Notes under the pieces: model-generated
What the model saw: only the letters and a program-made list of their open reading frames with translations
Database searches by the model: none
What the model was told of the DNA's origin: nothing
Made by a program: the position numbers and the translations under genes
Assembly (NCBI RefSeq): GCF_000720725.1
Contig: NZ_JOCQ01000019.1
Span: 41,849 to 105,848 of the forward strand
DNA length: 64,000 nucleotides
Source of the DNA: Streptomyces rimosus subsp. rimosus
GTDB taxonomy: Bacteria; Actinomycetota; Actinomycetes; Streptomycetales; Streptomycetaceae
Reading direction: 5' to 3'
Shown: positions 52,048 to 60,148 of the stretch, piece after piece
Numbering within the stretch: position 1 is the first letter of the stretch
How the letters are laid out: each line of letters begins with the position of its first letter

Positions 52048-52647
52048 ATGGACGAAGAGACCTGGCTCGCGACACAGCGGCCGTCGCGCGTACGGGAAGT
52101 CCAGGCGGGACGGCTGGCCTGGACCTCCGTGGACCTGCTGGACCTGGAGAGCGGGTACGCACGGCCGCTCCGGGACGCCCTGGAGAGCTTCGGCGTGCAG
52201 GTCCACTACCTGCCCATCGGACAGCCCCGGCACTTCGTGGCCGCCCTCGACGGCAGCCGGCCGGTCGCGCCGTACGTCATCCTGTCCTGCCACGGCGACG
52301 AAGGCCGCATCCTGCTCGACGACCTCGCCCCGGAACTCGCCGCCTTCCAGCCGTTCAACGCCTCCGCCGGACCCGACGAGGTGCGGACACACCTCCGCCT
52401 GCCGGGCAGCGTCGTCATCAACAACGGCTGCGACACCGGCGACCCGGCCCTGGCCGACGCCTTCCTCGACGCCGGAGCGAGCGCGTACATCGCACCGCGC
52501 GGCGCACCGTTCGGCTACGCCAGCGTCTTCGCCCCGCTCTTCCTGTTCTACGAGCTCACCGAGCAGCGCACCCTCAGCGAGGCCGTCACCCGGCTGCGCG
52601 CCCACGACGACGAACTCGGCATGTGGGAAATGCACGACCGGCACTGA
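52048..52647 (+). CDS. Small protein with caspase-like His/Cys signature
   Basis: 199 residues, no signal or membrane segment. The order strand-CHGDEG (His82) then 45 residues later strand-NNGCDTGDPALADAFLDAGASAYIAP (Cys128) is what is seen in caspase-fold (CHAT, C25-like) domains: a His-Gly after one strand and a Cys followed by a small or acidic residue after the next, then a helix and the GA-xx-YIAP strand. The rest (FAPLFLFYEL, TLSEAVTRLRAHD) also fits that fold. A cysteine peptidase or a related inactive fold is inferred; no effector domain is present. A GGGGGG tract lies 12 bases before the ATG. It stands alone between the ppc terminator and a convergent membrane-protein gene. Confidence 0.7.
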   Translation: MDEETWLATQRPSRVREVQAGRLAWTSVDLLDLESGYARPLRDALESFGVQVHYLPIGQPRHFVAALDGSRPVAPYVILSCHGDEGRILLDDLAPELAAFQPFNASAGPDEVRTHLRLPGSVVINNGCDTGDPALADAFLDAGASAYIAPRGAPFGYASVFAPLFLFYELTEQRTLSEAVTRLRAHDDELGMWEMHDRH

Positions 52648-52668
52648 GGAGGCCCACCGCAGGGACCC

Positions 52669-53217
52669 CTACAACGCCACGAACGCAGCCCCCAGCAACA
52701 CCGCCCCCAGCGCCCCCATCACCCACGCCGTGCGCCGCATCTTCATACCGCCCGCCACCACCAGCGCCGCCAGCAGCAGTGAACCCGCGAACGGCACCCA
52801 CGCATGCAGGATGCCGCCCGGGCCGGTCCGCACGGCACGGTCCGTGCCGGGCTTGAGCACCACCTCGACCCGCTCACCCTCGCCGGGCGCCGCCGCAGCA
52901 GCCATCGACACCCGCGCCGGGCGCCCGCCACCGCCCCCCGAGGGGACGTACGGGCCCGCACACCGATCGTCACGGCAGTCCGCCACCGTCATCGTGCCGC
53001 GCTCACGCCCCTTCACGAACATCGCGTACTTGGCCGTGTTCCACGACGTCCACACGCCCGCCACCAGCAGCAACAGCGCCAGCGCCGCCATCAGCCCGGT
53101 ACGGGCGACCAGCAGCAGCCCGTAGGCGCTCTCCCCCAGCCGACGGGTGCGGCTGCGCTTCTTGGCCGTACGACCGGTACGGCCGCGCGTCTTGGTACTC
53201 GGACTGCTCTTGGGCAT
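52669..53217 (-). CDS. Hypothetical membrane protein
   Basis: 182 residues. A strongly basic N-terminus (PKSSPSTKTRGRTGRTAKKR) is followed by one membrane helix (TGLMAALALLLLVAGVW), a ~85-residue outer domain with a cysteine pair (CRDDRC), and two more helices (WVPFAGSLLLAALVVAGG and VMGALGAVLLGAAFVAL). The outer part contains a glycine-rich run and VEVVLKPGTDRAVRTG. No family recognised. It converges on the caspase-like gene 21 bp away. Confidence 0.7.
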   Translation of the reverse strand: MPKSSPSTKTRGRTGRTAKKRSRTRRLGESAYGLLLVARTGLMAALALLLLVAGVWTSWNTAKYAMFVKGRERGTMTVADCRDDRCAGPYVPSGGGGGRPARVSMAAAAAPGEGERVEVVLKPGTDRAVRTGPGGILHAWVPFAGSLLLAALVVAGGMKMRRTAWVMGALGAVLLGAAFVAL

Positions 53218-53305
53218 GGCGGCGATCCTTGGGCATGTGACTGTCCGCGGTCAACCTGGGGCCGGGTCCACCGCCACCCGCCACCCACCGGACACCGCCG
53301 CGCCG

Positions 53306-53899
53306 TCACGAGTTGTACGTGCTCTGCGCCCGCTCCAGACCGTCCACGATCAGCGCCTCCACCGCGTCCGCCGCCCGGTCCACGAAATAGTCCAGCTCCT
53401 TGCGCTCCGCGCCGGAGAAGTCCTTCAGAACGAAATCCGCCACCTGCATACGGCCCGGCGGACGCCCGATACCGAACCGCACCCGGTGATACTCCGCACC
53501 CAGCGACTTCGTGATCGACTTCAGACCGTTGTGGCCGTTGTCACCGCCGCCCAGCTTCAGCCGCAGCGCCCCGTAATCGATGTCCAGCTCGTCGTGCACC
53601 GCCACGATGTTGCCGACCGGCACCTTGTAGAAGTCCCGCAGCGCCGTCACCGGACCGCCCGACAGGTTCATGAACGTCATCGGCTTGGCGATCACCACCC
53701 GGCGGCTGCCCGGACCCGGCGGGCCGATCCGGCCCTCCACGACCTGCGCCCGCGCCTTGTGCGCCTTGAACCGCCCGCGCATCCGCTCCGCGAGCAGGTC
53801 CGCCACCATGAACCCCACGTTGTGGCGGTTGGCCGCGTACTCGGGGCCCGGGTTGCCCAGCCCCGCGACCAGCCAGGGACCCTCAGCGTCCGTCGTCAT
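53306..53899 (-). CDS. pth: Peptidyl-tRNA hydrolase
   Basis: 197 residues. GLGNPGPEYAANRHNVGFMVAD contains catalytic His, KPMTFMNLSGGPV and VHDELDIDYGALRLKLGGGDNGHNGLKSI carry the tRNA-contacting Asn and Asp, and FGIGRPPGRM the last block. It frees tRNA from dropped peptidyl-tRNA. The second of two in-frame ATGs is taken as the start, since AAGGAG is 8 bases from it but only 2 from the first. Separated from rplY by a strong hairpin. Confidence 0.95.
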   Translation of the reverse strand: MTTDAEGPWLVAGLGNPGPEYAANRHNVGFMVADLLAERMRGRFKAHKARAQVVEGRIGPPGPGSRRVVIAKPMTFMNLSGGPVTALRDFYKVPVGNIVAVHDELDIDYGALRLKLGGGDNGHNGLKSITKSLGAEYHRVRFGIGRPPGRMQVADFVLKDFSGAERKELDYFVDRAADAVEALIVDGLERAQSTYNS

Positions 53900-53946
53900 C
53901 CTCATGTCTCCTTGCAGCAACCGGACCGGCCGGCCCCGTGAAACGG

Positions 53947-53989
53947 CTCGACCGCCGCCACGCACGCACGGTGCGGGGCGGCGGTCGAG
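53947..53989 (-). terminator. Terminator after rplY
   Basis: CTCGACCGCCGCC pairs perfectly with 53977-53989 (13 bp) with a 17-base loop, 26 bases beyond the rplY stop. Confidence 0.75.
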
Positions 53990-54014
53990 ACGATAACCCG
54001 TGTTACGGAAGCGA

Positions 54015-54599
54015 TCAGCCCTCGGCGGACTCGTCGCCCTCGGCCTCCGCCGGCGCCTCGGCCTGCGCCGCGACGACCTGGAGCACCACGGTCTCCTCGT
54101 CGATGGCCAGGGCCGAGCCGGTCGGCAGGGTGATGTCCTTGGCGTGCACCGAGTCACCGGCGTCCAGGCCCGCCACGGAGACGGTCACCGACTCCGGGAT
54201 GTGGGTGGCCTCGGCCTCCAGCGGCAGGGTGTTCAGCAGGTGCTCCAGCAGGTTGGCACCCGGCGCCAGGTCGCCCTCGACGTGGATCGGCACCTCGACG
54301 GTGACCTTCTCGCCCTTGCGCACGGCCAGGAAGTCCACGTGGACCAGGAAGCCGCGGATGGCCTCACGCTGCACGGCCTTGGGGATGACCAGCATGCTCT
54401 CGCCGTCCATCTCCAGACGGATCAGCGCGTTCGGGGTCTTCAGGGCCATCATCAGCGCGTGGTTGTAGATGGCGACGTGCTTCGGGGCGTCACCGTGACC
54501 GTAGATCACGCCGGGAACCATGTTCTCGCGGCGGGAACGGCGGGCGGCACCCTTACCGAAGTCGGTACGGATCTTGGCGTCGAGCTTGACCTCGGCCAT
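54015..54599 (-). CDS. rplY: 50S ribosomal protein L25/general stress protein CTC
   Basis: 194 residues, so the long CTC form rather than the ~95-residue E. coli L25. KLDAKIRTDFGKGAARRSRREN and VPGVIYGHG belong to the 5S rRNA-binding L25 domain; HVDFLAVRKGEKVTVEVPIHVEGD starts the TL5 C-terminal domain. The tail is acidic Ala/Glu (AQAEAPAEAEGDESAEG). GAGGAG stands 6 bases before the ATG; the longer upstream frame is not supported. Confidence 0.94.
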   Translation of the reverse strand: MAEVKLDAKIRTDFGKGAARRSRRENMVPGVIYGHGDAPKHVAIYNHALMMALKTPNALIRLEMDGESMLVIPKAVQREAIRGFLVHVDFLAVRKGEKVTVEVPIHVEGDLAPGANLLEHLLNTLPLEAEATHIPESVTVSVAGLDAGDSVHAKDITLPTGSALAIDEETVVLQVVAAQAEAPAEAEGDESAEG

Positions 54600-54723
54600 G
54601 TGGCACTCCTCGTAGTCGGCACGGTCGCGGAAGGACCGGACGGATCTGTGGGGCGTCACCCGGCCCACGACAGACCTGCTACGAAGAGCGCGTCGATAAC
54701 GGACCGCCGCACCACAGAAAAGT

Positions 54724-54774
54724 GCGGCCTCCCTCGCCGAGCAACTCCATGAGTCTACCCGGCGGGGAGGCCGC
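54724..54774 (-). terminator. Terminator after prs
   Basis: GCGGCCTCCC (54724) pairs with GGGAGGCCGC (54765); an imperfect inner stem (CTCGCCG with CGGCGGGG) extends it. It starts 46 bases beyond the prs stop. Confidence 0.7.
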
Positions 54775-54819
54775 CCCCAAAGTCGATCTCCGTCAGCCCC
54801 CAGGGCTACGGAATCCGGC

Positions 54820-55794
54820 TCACTGCTCCTCGAAGAGGCTGGTCACCGAGCCGTCCTCGAACACCTCACGGATCGCCCGGGCGATCGTCGGCGCCATCGA
54901 CAGCACCGTGATCTTGTCCAGCTCCAGCTCGGACGGGGTGGGCAGGGTGTTGGTGAAGACGAACTCGCTGACCTTCGAGTTCTTCAGCCGGTCCGCCGCC
55001 GGACCGGACAGGATGCCGTGCGTGGCCGTCACGATGACGTCCGCCGCGCCGTTCGCGAACAGCGCCTCCGCCGCGGCGCAGATCGTGCCACCGGTGTCGA
55101 TCATGTCGTCCACCAGGACGCAGACCCGGTCCTTCACGTCACCGACGACCTCGTGGACGGTGACCTGGTTCGCCACGTCCTTGTCCCGGCGCTTGTGGAC
55201 GATCGCCAGCGGCGCGTCCAGCCGGTCGCACCAGCGGTCCGCGACCCGCACCCGGCCCGCGTCCGGCGAGACCACCGTCAGCTTCTCGCGGTCCACCTTC
55301 GCGCCCACGTAGTCGGCGAGCACCGGCAGTGCGAACAGGTGGTCCACCGGGCCGTCGAAGAAGCCCTGGATCTGGTCCGTGTGCAGGTCGACCGTGACGA
55401 TCCGGTCCGCGCCCGCGCACTTCAGCAGATCGGCGATCAGGCGGGCCGAGATCGGCTCGCGGCCGCGGTGCTTCTTGTCCTGGCGGGCGTAGCCGTAGGA
55501 CGGGATGACCACGGTGATGCTGCGGGCCGAGGCCCGCTTCAGCGCATCGATCATGATCAACTGTTCCATGATCCACTTGTTGATGGGAGCCGTGTGGCTC
55601 TGCATCAGGAAGCAGTCCGCACCGCGCGCCGACTCCTGGTAACGGACGTAGATCTCGCCGTTGGCGAAGTCGAACGCCTTGGTCGGGACCAGCCCGACAC
55701 CCAGCTGGTGGGCGACCTCCTCAGCCAGCTCGGGGTGGGCGCGGCCGGAGAAGAGCATCAGCTTCTTCTCGCCGGTCGTCTTGATCCCGGTCAC
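54820..55794 (-). CDS. prs: Ribose-phosphate pyrophosphokinase
   Basis: 324 residues. FDFANGEIYVRYQESARGADCFLMQS, YGYARQDKKHRGREPIS (ATP flexible loop), VTVDLHTDQIQGFFDGPVDHL (the PRPP synthase signature) and VLVDDMIDTGGTICAAA (PRPP-binding loop) are all present. It makes PRPP for nucleotides, histidine and tryptophan. GTG start after GAGGAG. Lies 70 bp downstream of glmU with no hairpin between, so co-transcribed. Confidence 0.96.
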   Translation of the reverse strand: MTGIKTTGEKKLMLFSGRAHPELAEEVAHQLGVGLVPTKAFDFANGEIYVRYQESARGADCFLMQSHTAPINKWIMEQLIMIDALKRASARSITVVIPSYGYARQDKKHRGREPISARLIADLLKCAGADRIVTVDLHTDQIQGFFDGPVDHLFALPVLADYVGAKVDREKLTVVSPDAGRVRVADRWCDRLDAPLAIVHKRRDKDVANQVTVHEVVGDVKDRVCVLVDDMIDTGGTICAAAEALFANGAADVIVTATHGILSGPAADRLKNSKVSEFVFTNTLPTPSELELDKITVLSMAPTIARAIREVFEDGSVTSLFEEQ

Positions 55795-55864
55795 AGCAAA
55801 TCTCCTCGAATCCTGTTTGCGTGCACTTATCACGGTACGCCCCGCACGGCGTACCCGAGCACGA

Positions 55865-57322
55865 TCACTGCTCGCCGTCGGACTCCTGGCCAGCAGCAGA
55901 CGCAGCCTGCGCGGCGGCGCTTCCGGGACGCTTACGGGCGACCCAGCCCTCGATATTCCGCTGCTGGCCGCGCGCGACCGCCAGCGAACCCGGGGGCACA
56001 TCCTTGGTGATGACCGAGCCGGCAGCGGTGTACGCGCCGTCCCCGACCGTGACAGGAGCCACAAACATGTTGTCCGAGCCGGTCTTGCAGTGCGACCCGA
56101 CCGTCGTGTGGTGCTTCGCCTCGCCGTCGTAGTTCACGAACACGCTCGCCGCACCGATGTTGGTGAACTCACCGATCGTCGCGTCACCCACATACGACAG
56201 GTGCGGCACCTTCGTGCCCTCACCGATCGACGCGTTCTTCATCTCCACGTACGTACCGGCCTTCGCCTTCGGGCCGAGATCCGTACCCGGACGCAGATAC
56301 GCGTACGGACCCACGCTCGCACCCGGACCGACCTTCGCGCCGTCCGCGACCGTGAACGACACCGTCGCCCCCTCGCCGACCGACGTGTCCTTCAGCCGCG
56401 AGTCCGGACCCACCTCGGCGTGCGCCGCGACATGCGTGGCGCCCAGCAGCTGGGTACCCGGGTGCACCATGGCGTCCGCCTCGAACGTCACCGTCACATC
56501 CACCCACGTCGTCGCCGGGTCCACGACCGTCACGCCGTCCAGCATCGCGCGGTGCAGCAGGCGGTCGTTGAGCAGCCGGCGCGCCTCCGCGAGCTGCACC
56601 CGGTTGTTGATGCCCAGGATCTCCCGGTGGTCGTCCGCCACCGCGGCACCGACCCGGTGGCCGGCCTCGCGCAGGATCCCCAGCACATCGGTGAGGTACT
56701 CCTCACCCTGGCTGTTGTCCGTACGCACCTTGCCCAGCGCGTCGGTCAGCAGCTGCGCGTCGAACGCGAACACCCCGGAGTTGATCTCCCGGATCGCGCG
56801 CTGCGCGTCCGTGGCGTCCTTGTGCTCGACGATCTCGGTGACCGCGCCGGTGTTCTCGTCGCGCACGATCCGGCCGTACCCGGTCGAGTCCGGGACCTCG
56901 GCCGACAGCACCGTGACGGCGTTGCCGTCCGCGGCGTGGGTGTCACCGAGCTTCTTGAGGGTCCCGCCGGTCAGCAGCGGGGTGTCGCCGCACACGACGA
57001 TCACGGTGCCGTCGAGGGTGACACCGCTGTCGCTCAGCTCCTCCAGGCCCATGCGGACGGCATGGCCGGTGCCGTTCTGCTCGTGCTGGACCGCGGTGCG
57101 CACCTCCGGGTCGATCTCGGCGAGGTGCCCGCCGACCTGCTCACGGGCGTGACCGACGACCACGACGAGGTGCTCGGGGTCCAGCTCTCGGGAGGCGGCG
57201 ACGACATGCCCCACGAGGGAGCGACCGCAGATCGCGTGCAGGACCTTGGGGGTCGACGACTTCATGCGGGTGCCCTCACCCGCTGCGAGAACGACGACGG
57301 CGGCCGGGCGGTTGGCGCTCAC
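55865..57322 (-). CDS. glmU: Bifunctional N-acetylglucosamine-1-phosphate uridyltransferase / glucosamine-1-phosphate acetyltransferase
   Basis: 485 residues. N-terminal pyrophosphorylase: VVLAAGEGTRMKSSTPKVLH, QNGTGHAVRMGL, VVCGDTPLL and STGYGRIVRD. From ~255 a left-handed beta-helix of hexapeptide repeats with the acetyltransferase residues (VGPYAYLRPGTDLG, KNASIGEGTKVPHLSYVGDATIG, NYDGEAKHHTTVG). It makes UDP-GlcNAc for wall synthesis. The last ~25 residues are low-complexity (AAAQAASAAGQESDGEQ). GTG start. Followed by prs. Confidence 0.96.
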   Translation of the reverse strand: MSANRPAAVVVLAAGEGTRMKSSTPKVLHAICGRSLVGHVVAASRELDPEHLVVVVGHAREQVGGHLAEIDPEVRTAVQHEQNGTGHAVRMGLEELSDSGVTLDGTVIVVCGDTPLLTGGTLKKLGDTHAADGNAVTVLSAEVPDSTGYGRIVRDENTGAVTEIVEHKDATDAQRAIREINSGVFAFDAQLLTDALGKVRTDNSQGEEYLTDVLGILREAGHRVGAAVADDHREILGINNRVQLAEARRLLNDRLLHRAMLDGVTVVDPATTWVDVTVTFEADAMVHPGTQLLGATHVAAHAEVGPDSRLKDTSVGEGATVSFTVADGAKVGPGASVGPYAYLRPGTDLGPKAKAGTYVEMKNASIGEGTKVPHLSYVGDATIGEFTNIGAASVFVNYDGEAKHHTTVGSHCKTGSDNMFVAPVTVGDGAYTAAGSVITKDVPPGSLAVARGQQRNIEGWVARKRPGSAAAQAASAAGQESDGEQ

Positions 57323-57339
57323 GGGATGCCCTTCGGCTT

Positions 57340-57362
57340 CTTCGGGTGGTGGACACCCGAAG
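57340..57362 (-). promoter_or_regulatory. Palindrome in the glmU promoter/leader
   Basis: CTTCGGGTG-GTGGA-CACCCGAAG is a perfect 9-bp inverted repeat 17 bases before the glmU GTG. TATCCT (minus strand, 57366-57361) next to it looks like a -10 element. It may be a leader hairpin or an operator. Confidence 0.45.
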
Positions 57363-57394
57363 GATACCGGTGTGGTTTGCGGGCGAAACGCGGG

Positions 57395-57421
57395 CGGGTC
57401 CCGACCTGTGGTCGGGACCCG
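57395..57421 (-). terminator. Terminator after tRNA-Gln
   Basis: CGGGTCCCGACC-TGT-GGTCGGGACCCG, a perfect 12-bp stem with a 3-base loop, begins 12 bases past the 3' end of the tRNA. Confidence 0.8.
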
Positions 57422-57433
57422 AACTTAGTATTG

Positions 57434-57505
57434 CTCCCCCGTCAGGACTCGAACCCGAACAGATGGCACCAAAAGCCACAGTGCTGCCAATTACACCACG
57501 GGGGA
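57434..57505 (-). tRNA. tRNA-Gln (anticodon UUG)
   Basis: 72 bases. Acceptor stem TCCCCCG with CGGGGGA (7 pairs) and G73; D stem GTGT/GCAC; anticodon stem GTGGC/GCCAT closing loop TTTTGGT with anticodon TTG at 34-36; T stem TCGGG/CCTGA with loop TTCGAGT. CCA is not encoded. U1-A72 is typical of glutamine tRNAs. It lies 27 bp downstream of the HTH/LAGLIDADG-like gene and upstream of glmU on the same strand. Confidence 0.95.
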
Positions 57506-57532
57506 CTATTGCGGCACAAACCGGACATTCCG

Positions 57533-58387
57533 TCAGGCTGTTGACCGGACTCCCAACACTATGCCGTACCACCAGCCTTCGACGCGACGGTATAGGTCGG
57601 CTCCGCGTCGAACCCGGACCACGAGACAGCCGTGATAGCCCTCGCCCACATTCTTGCGCACTGTCTTCGGGTTGTGTTTCTTCAGGGTCGTCTTGCCGAA
57701 GTCCGTGACATCGAGGCCGACCAGATCCGCCCAGTAGTGCTCGGCTGCGGCTACGTCGGCGGACTCATGGATCATCACGTGGAACCGCAGTCGTTCGGGC
57801 TCGACGGACATCAGCTTCAGCCAGGCCAGGAAGATCTCGATCATGGTTGGGTCGCTGTTGACGAACTCGATGGTCTCCGTCGTGCGGTGCGGCTTGCTCT
57901 TCGTCCCCTCGGACCAGTAGAGCCCGACGCCCACCAGCATCAGTTCTCGGTCGGAAAGCGTGCCGATTTCGCCCATGGCCGTGGCCTTGGTCCGTTGTCG
58001 CTCCTTGTCCCGGATCGTCAGCTCGTGCTCCCAGCGCTTGCGGGCGGCGAGCTGGGCTTGCTCCGTCCGGGTCCGCCGAGGCGACGGCTTGGGCATATCC
58101 CGTACCCACAGGGAGATGGAGCTCTTCGAGCAGCCCAGCTCGACCTGGATCTCGTCGTACGTCATCCCCCGCCCCCGCAGCTCCCGCGCCTTGGCCCGCA
58201 ACTCGTCCTTCGCGTTCGGGCGCCGGGTCCAGTCCGGTGGGGGCTCGCCTTCCAGGAGGCGGTTGAGGATGTCGTTGTTGTGGATGTGGAGGCGGTCGCG
58301 GATCTGGCGGCGGCTCAAGCCCGCGCGGCGGAGGGTGACGGCCTGGTCGCGCAGGGACTCGAAGTCCGCTCGTGTGTGGTCGTGCAT
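57533..58387 (-). CDS. Double helix-turn-helix protein with LAGLIDADG-like region
   Basis: 284 residues. Two HTH units: RDQAVTLRRAGLSRRQIRDRL (13-33) and ARELRGRGMTYDEIQVELGC followed by SKSSISLWVRD (67-97). After a charged helix, 145-280 reads ELMLVGVGLYWSEGTKSK, FVNSDPTMIEIFLAWLKLM, FHVMIHESADV, FGKTTLKKHNPKTVRKN and YHGCLVVRVRRGADLYRRVEGWW, which follows the order of a LAGLIDADG homing-endonuclease fold (GLYxSEG helix, NSDP strand-helix, basic strands). From memory, similar proteins occur in several copies per Streptomyces genome. It ends 27 bp before tRNA-Gln. Nuclease, DNA-binding regulator or domesticated endonuclease cannot be decided. Confidence 0.75.
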   Translation of the reverse strand: MHDHTRADFESLRDQAVTLRRAGLSRRQIRDRLHIHNNDILNRLLEGEPPPDWTRRPNAKDELRAKARELRGRGMTYDEIQVELGCSKSSISLWVRDMPKPSPRRTRTEQAQLAARKRWEHELTIRDKERQRTKATAMGEIGTLSDRELMLVGVGLYWSEGTKSKPHRTTETIEFVNSDPTMIEIFLAWLKLMSVEPERLRFHVMIHESADVAAAEHYWADLVGLDVTDFGKTTLKKHNPKTVRKNVGEGYHGCLVVRVRRGADLYRRVEGWWYGIVLGVRSTA

Positions 58388-58530
58388 GCGCTCAGCGTCG
58401 GGCCGGGCGGTGTACAGCGGGGTCGAAAATGTGGGCGATTCAACAGTTCGAGGGAAAACGGGACGGTACTGGTCCGTAACGGTGCACTCGCGTGCAGAGC
58501 GCTCGACGGAAAAACGCGTGCGGGCGCCCG

Positions 58531-58536
58531 TAGGCT
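58531..58536 (+). promoter_or_regulatory. -10 element of a leaderless kinase transcript
   Basis: TAGGCT ends 7 bases before the ATG of the histidine kinase; no ribosome site lies between. Confidence 0.5.
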
Positions 58537-58543
58537 GGTCGGT

Positions 58544-60049
58544 ATGACCGCAACGGGGGCAATCGAAGCAACGGGTGCGAGGGACGCGCCCTCCGGGCCG
58601 TGGTGGTGGCCACGGCGGCGGAGCGCCGTCCTGGATGTGTCGCTGGCCGTCGTCTCGACGCTGGAGACCGTGGTCGAGGGGCTGGACTTCGCCGGGGACT
58701 CCGGGCTGCCCGCGTGGGCCGGGCTGCTGCTCGGCCTGGTGGTGGGCCCGGTGCTGCTGCTGCGCCGCCGCTGGCCGGTGGCCGTGGTGCTGGTCTCGAT
58801 CGCGGTGACGCCGACGCAGATGGGCGCGCTGCTGAGCATCGTGGGCCTGTATTCGCTGGCGGTCTCCGACGTGCCGCGCCGGGTGCTCGGGCTGCTGGCC
58901 GGGATGTCGGTGATCGGGACGCTGGTCAGCAGCTTCTTCTCGCTCCGGCAGGACCTGCTCAACGAGCCCGGCTTCCAGCCGCCGACGTGGTTCGTGCTGG
59001 TGATGTCGGTCGCGGTGGGGCTGATCGTTACGGCGCCGCCGGTGCTGTGGGGTCTGTACGTGGGGGCCCGGCGCCGCCTGGTGGAGAGCCTGCGGGAGCG
59101 GGCGGACGGGCTGGAGCGGGAGCTGTCGCTGCTGGCCGACCGGGCCGAGGAGCGGGCGGAGTGGGCCCGTAACGAGGAGCGGACCCGGATCGCGCGGGAG
59201 ATGCACGACGTGGTGGCGCACCGGGTGAGCCTGATGGTGGTGCACGCGGCGGCGTTGCAGGCGGTGGCGCTGAAGGACCCGGAGAAGGCGTCGCGGAACG
59301 CGGGCCTGGTGGGGGACATGGGCCGGCAGGCGCTGACCGAGCTGCGGGAGATGCTGGGCGTGCTGCGGACCGGGGAGGGGGCGGCGGGCCGGCCGTCGGC
59401 GCCGGTGTCGGACGAGCCGGAGCGCCTGGTGGCGGTGGCGTCCAAGGCGAAGGCGAAGGCGCGGGCGGACGGCGCGGGTACGGCTGTGGCGGACGCGGGG
59501 GCGGCTGGGCCGGCGGAGCCCGGTGGCGCGAGGGGTGCCGGGGCGCGGTCCGGGGCGCGGGCGGCGGAGGCCGGTGCCGGTGGCCGGGTGCGGGGCGGTG
59601 CCGCGGTGGTGACGGCGGAGCCGGAGGGCGGCGAGGGGCCGTCGCTGGCGGAGCTGGGTGATCTGGTGGGGCAGTCGCGGGCGGCCGGGATGGCGGTGGA
59701 GCTGTCGGTGGACGGCGTGGCCGCGGAGGACGGTTATCCGTCGGGGGCGGAGCAGACGGTGTACCGGGTGGTGCAGGAGGCGCTGACGAACGTGCACAAG
59801 CACGCGCCGGGTGCCCGGGTCCGGGTCCGGCTGGCGCACCGCGAGGGTGAGGTCGCCGTACAGGTGGAGAACGGTCCGTCGGCGGGTGGCGCGGTGGATG
59901 TCGGGCTGCCGAGCGGCGGCAACGGTCTGGTCGGTATGCGGGAGCGGGTGGCCGGTCTGGGCGGGGTGTTCGTGTCGGGGCCGACGGAGGCGGGCGGTTT
60001 CCGGGTGTCGGCGGTGCTGCCGGGGCGGCGGGGGGTTGAGTCCGCGTAG
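58544..60049 (+). CDS. NarL-type sensor histidine kinase (orphan)
   Basis: 501 residues. Four to five membrane helices at about 30-175 with almost no outer domain, so an intramembrane sensor. HisKA_3 box: TRIAREMHDVVAHRVSLMVVH with His221. HATPase: EQTVYRVVQEALTNVHKHAPG (N box) and SGGNGLVGMRERVAGLGG (G2 box); the G1 box is the VENGPSAG form. Between the two lies an ~85-residue Ala/Gly/Arg insert (280-365) where 15-20 residues are usual. No response regulator gene is adjacent. TAGGCT 7 bases before the ATG suggests a leaderless message. Confidence 0.9.
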   Translation: MTATGAIEATGARDAPSGPWWWPRRRSAVLDVSLAVVSTLETVVEGLDFAGDSGLPAWAGLLLGLVVGPVLLLRRRWPVAVVLVSIAVTPTQMGALLSIVGLYSLAVSDVPRRVLGLLAGMSVIGTLVSSFFSLRQDLLNEPGFQPPTWFVLVMSVAVGLIVTAPPVLWGLYVGARRRLVESLRERADGLERELSLLADRAEERAEWARNEERTRIAREMHDVVAHRVSLMVVHAAALQAVALKDPEKASRNAGLVGDMGRQALTELREMLGVLRTGEGAAGRPSAPVSDEPERLVAVASKAKAKARADGAGTAVADAGAAGPAEPGGARGAGARSGARAAEAGAGGRVRGGAAVVTAEPEGGEGPSLAELGDLVGQSRAAGMAVELSVDGVAAEDGYPSGAEQTVYRVVQEALTNVHKHAPGARVRVRLAHREGEVAVQVENGPSAGGAVDVGLPSGGNGLVGMRERVAGLGGVFVSGPTEAGGFRVSAVLPGRRGVESA

Positions 60050-60087
60050 CGGTACGGGGGACTGGGTGCATGTAGCGGTACGGGGGG
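60046..60087. repeat. Direct repeat at the kinase stop codon
   Basis: GTAGCGGTACGGGGG occurs at 60046-60060, where TAG is the kinase stop, and again at 60072-60086. A degenerate third copy (GGCTGTACGGGGG) follows near 60100. Confidence 0.5.
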
Positions 60088-60148
60088 ATGAGGCCCCGTG
60101 GCTGTACGGGGGCTGAGGCCTCCGAAGCGGCCCCGGGGCCTGCTTGCC

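Noticed and set aside
57533..59839. The long minus-strand frame reaching into the kinase gene
   Set aside because: Only the part from the ATG at 58387 downward encodes the HTH/LAGLIDADG-like protein; the rest is the antisense of the histidine kinase.
60100..60130. A third copy of the kinase-end repeat as a terminator hairpin
   Set aside because: GAGGCC and GGCCTC pair only loosely with interruptions; no stable stem comparable with the others was found.
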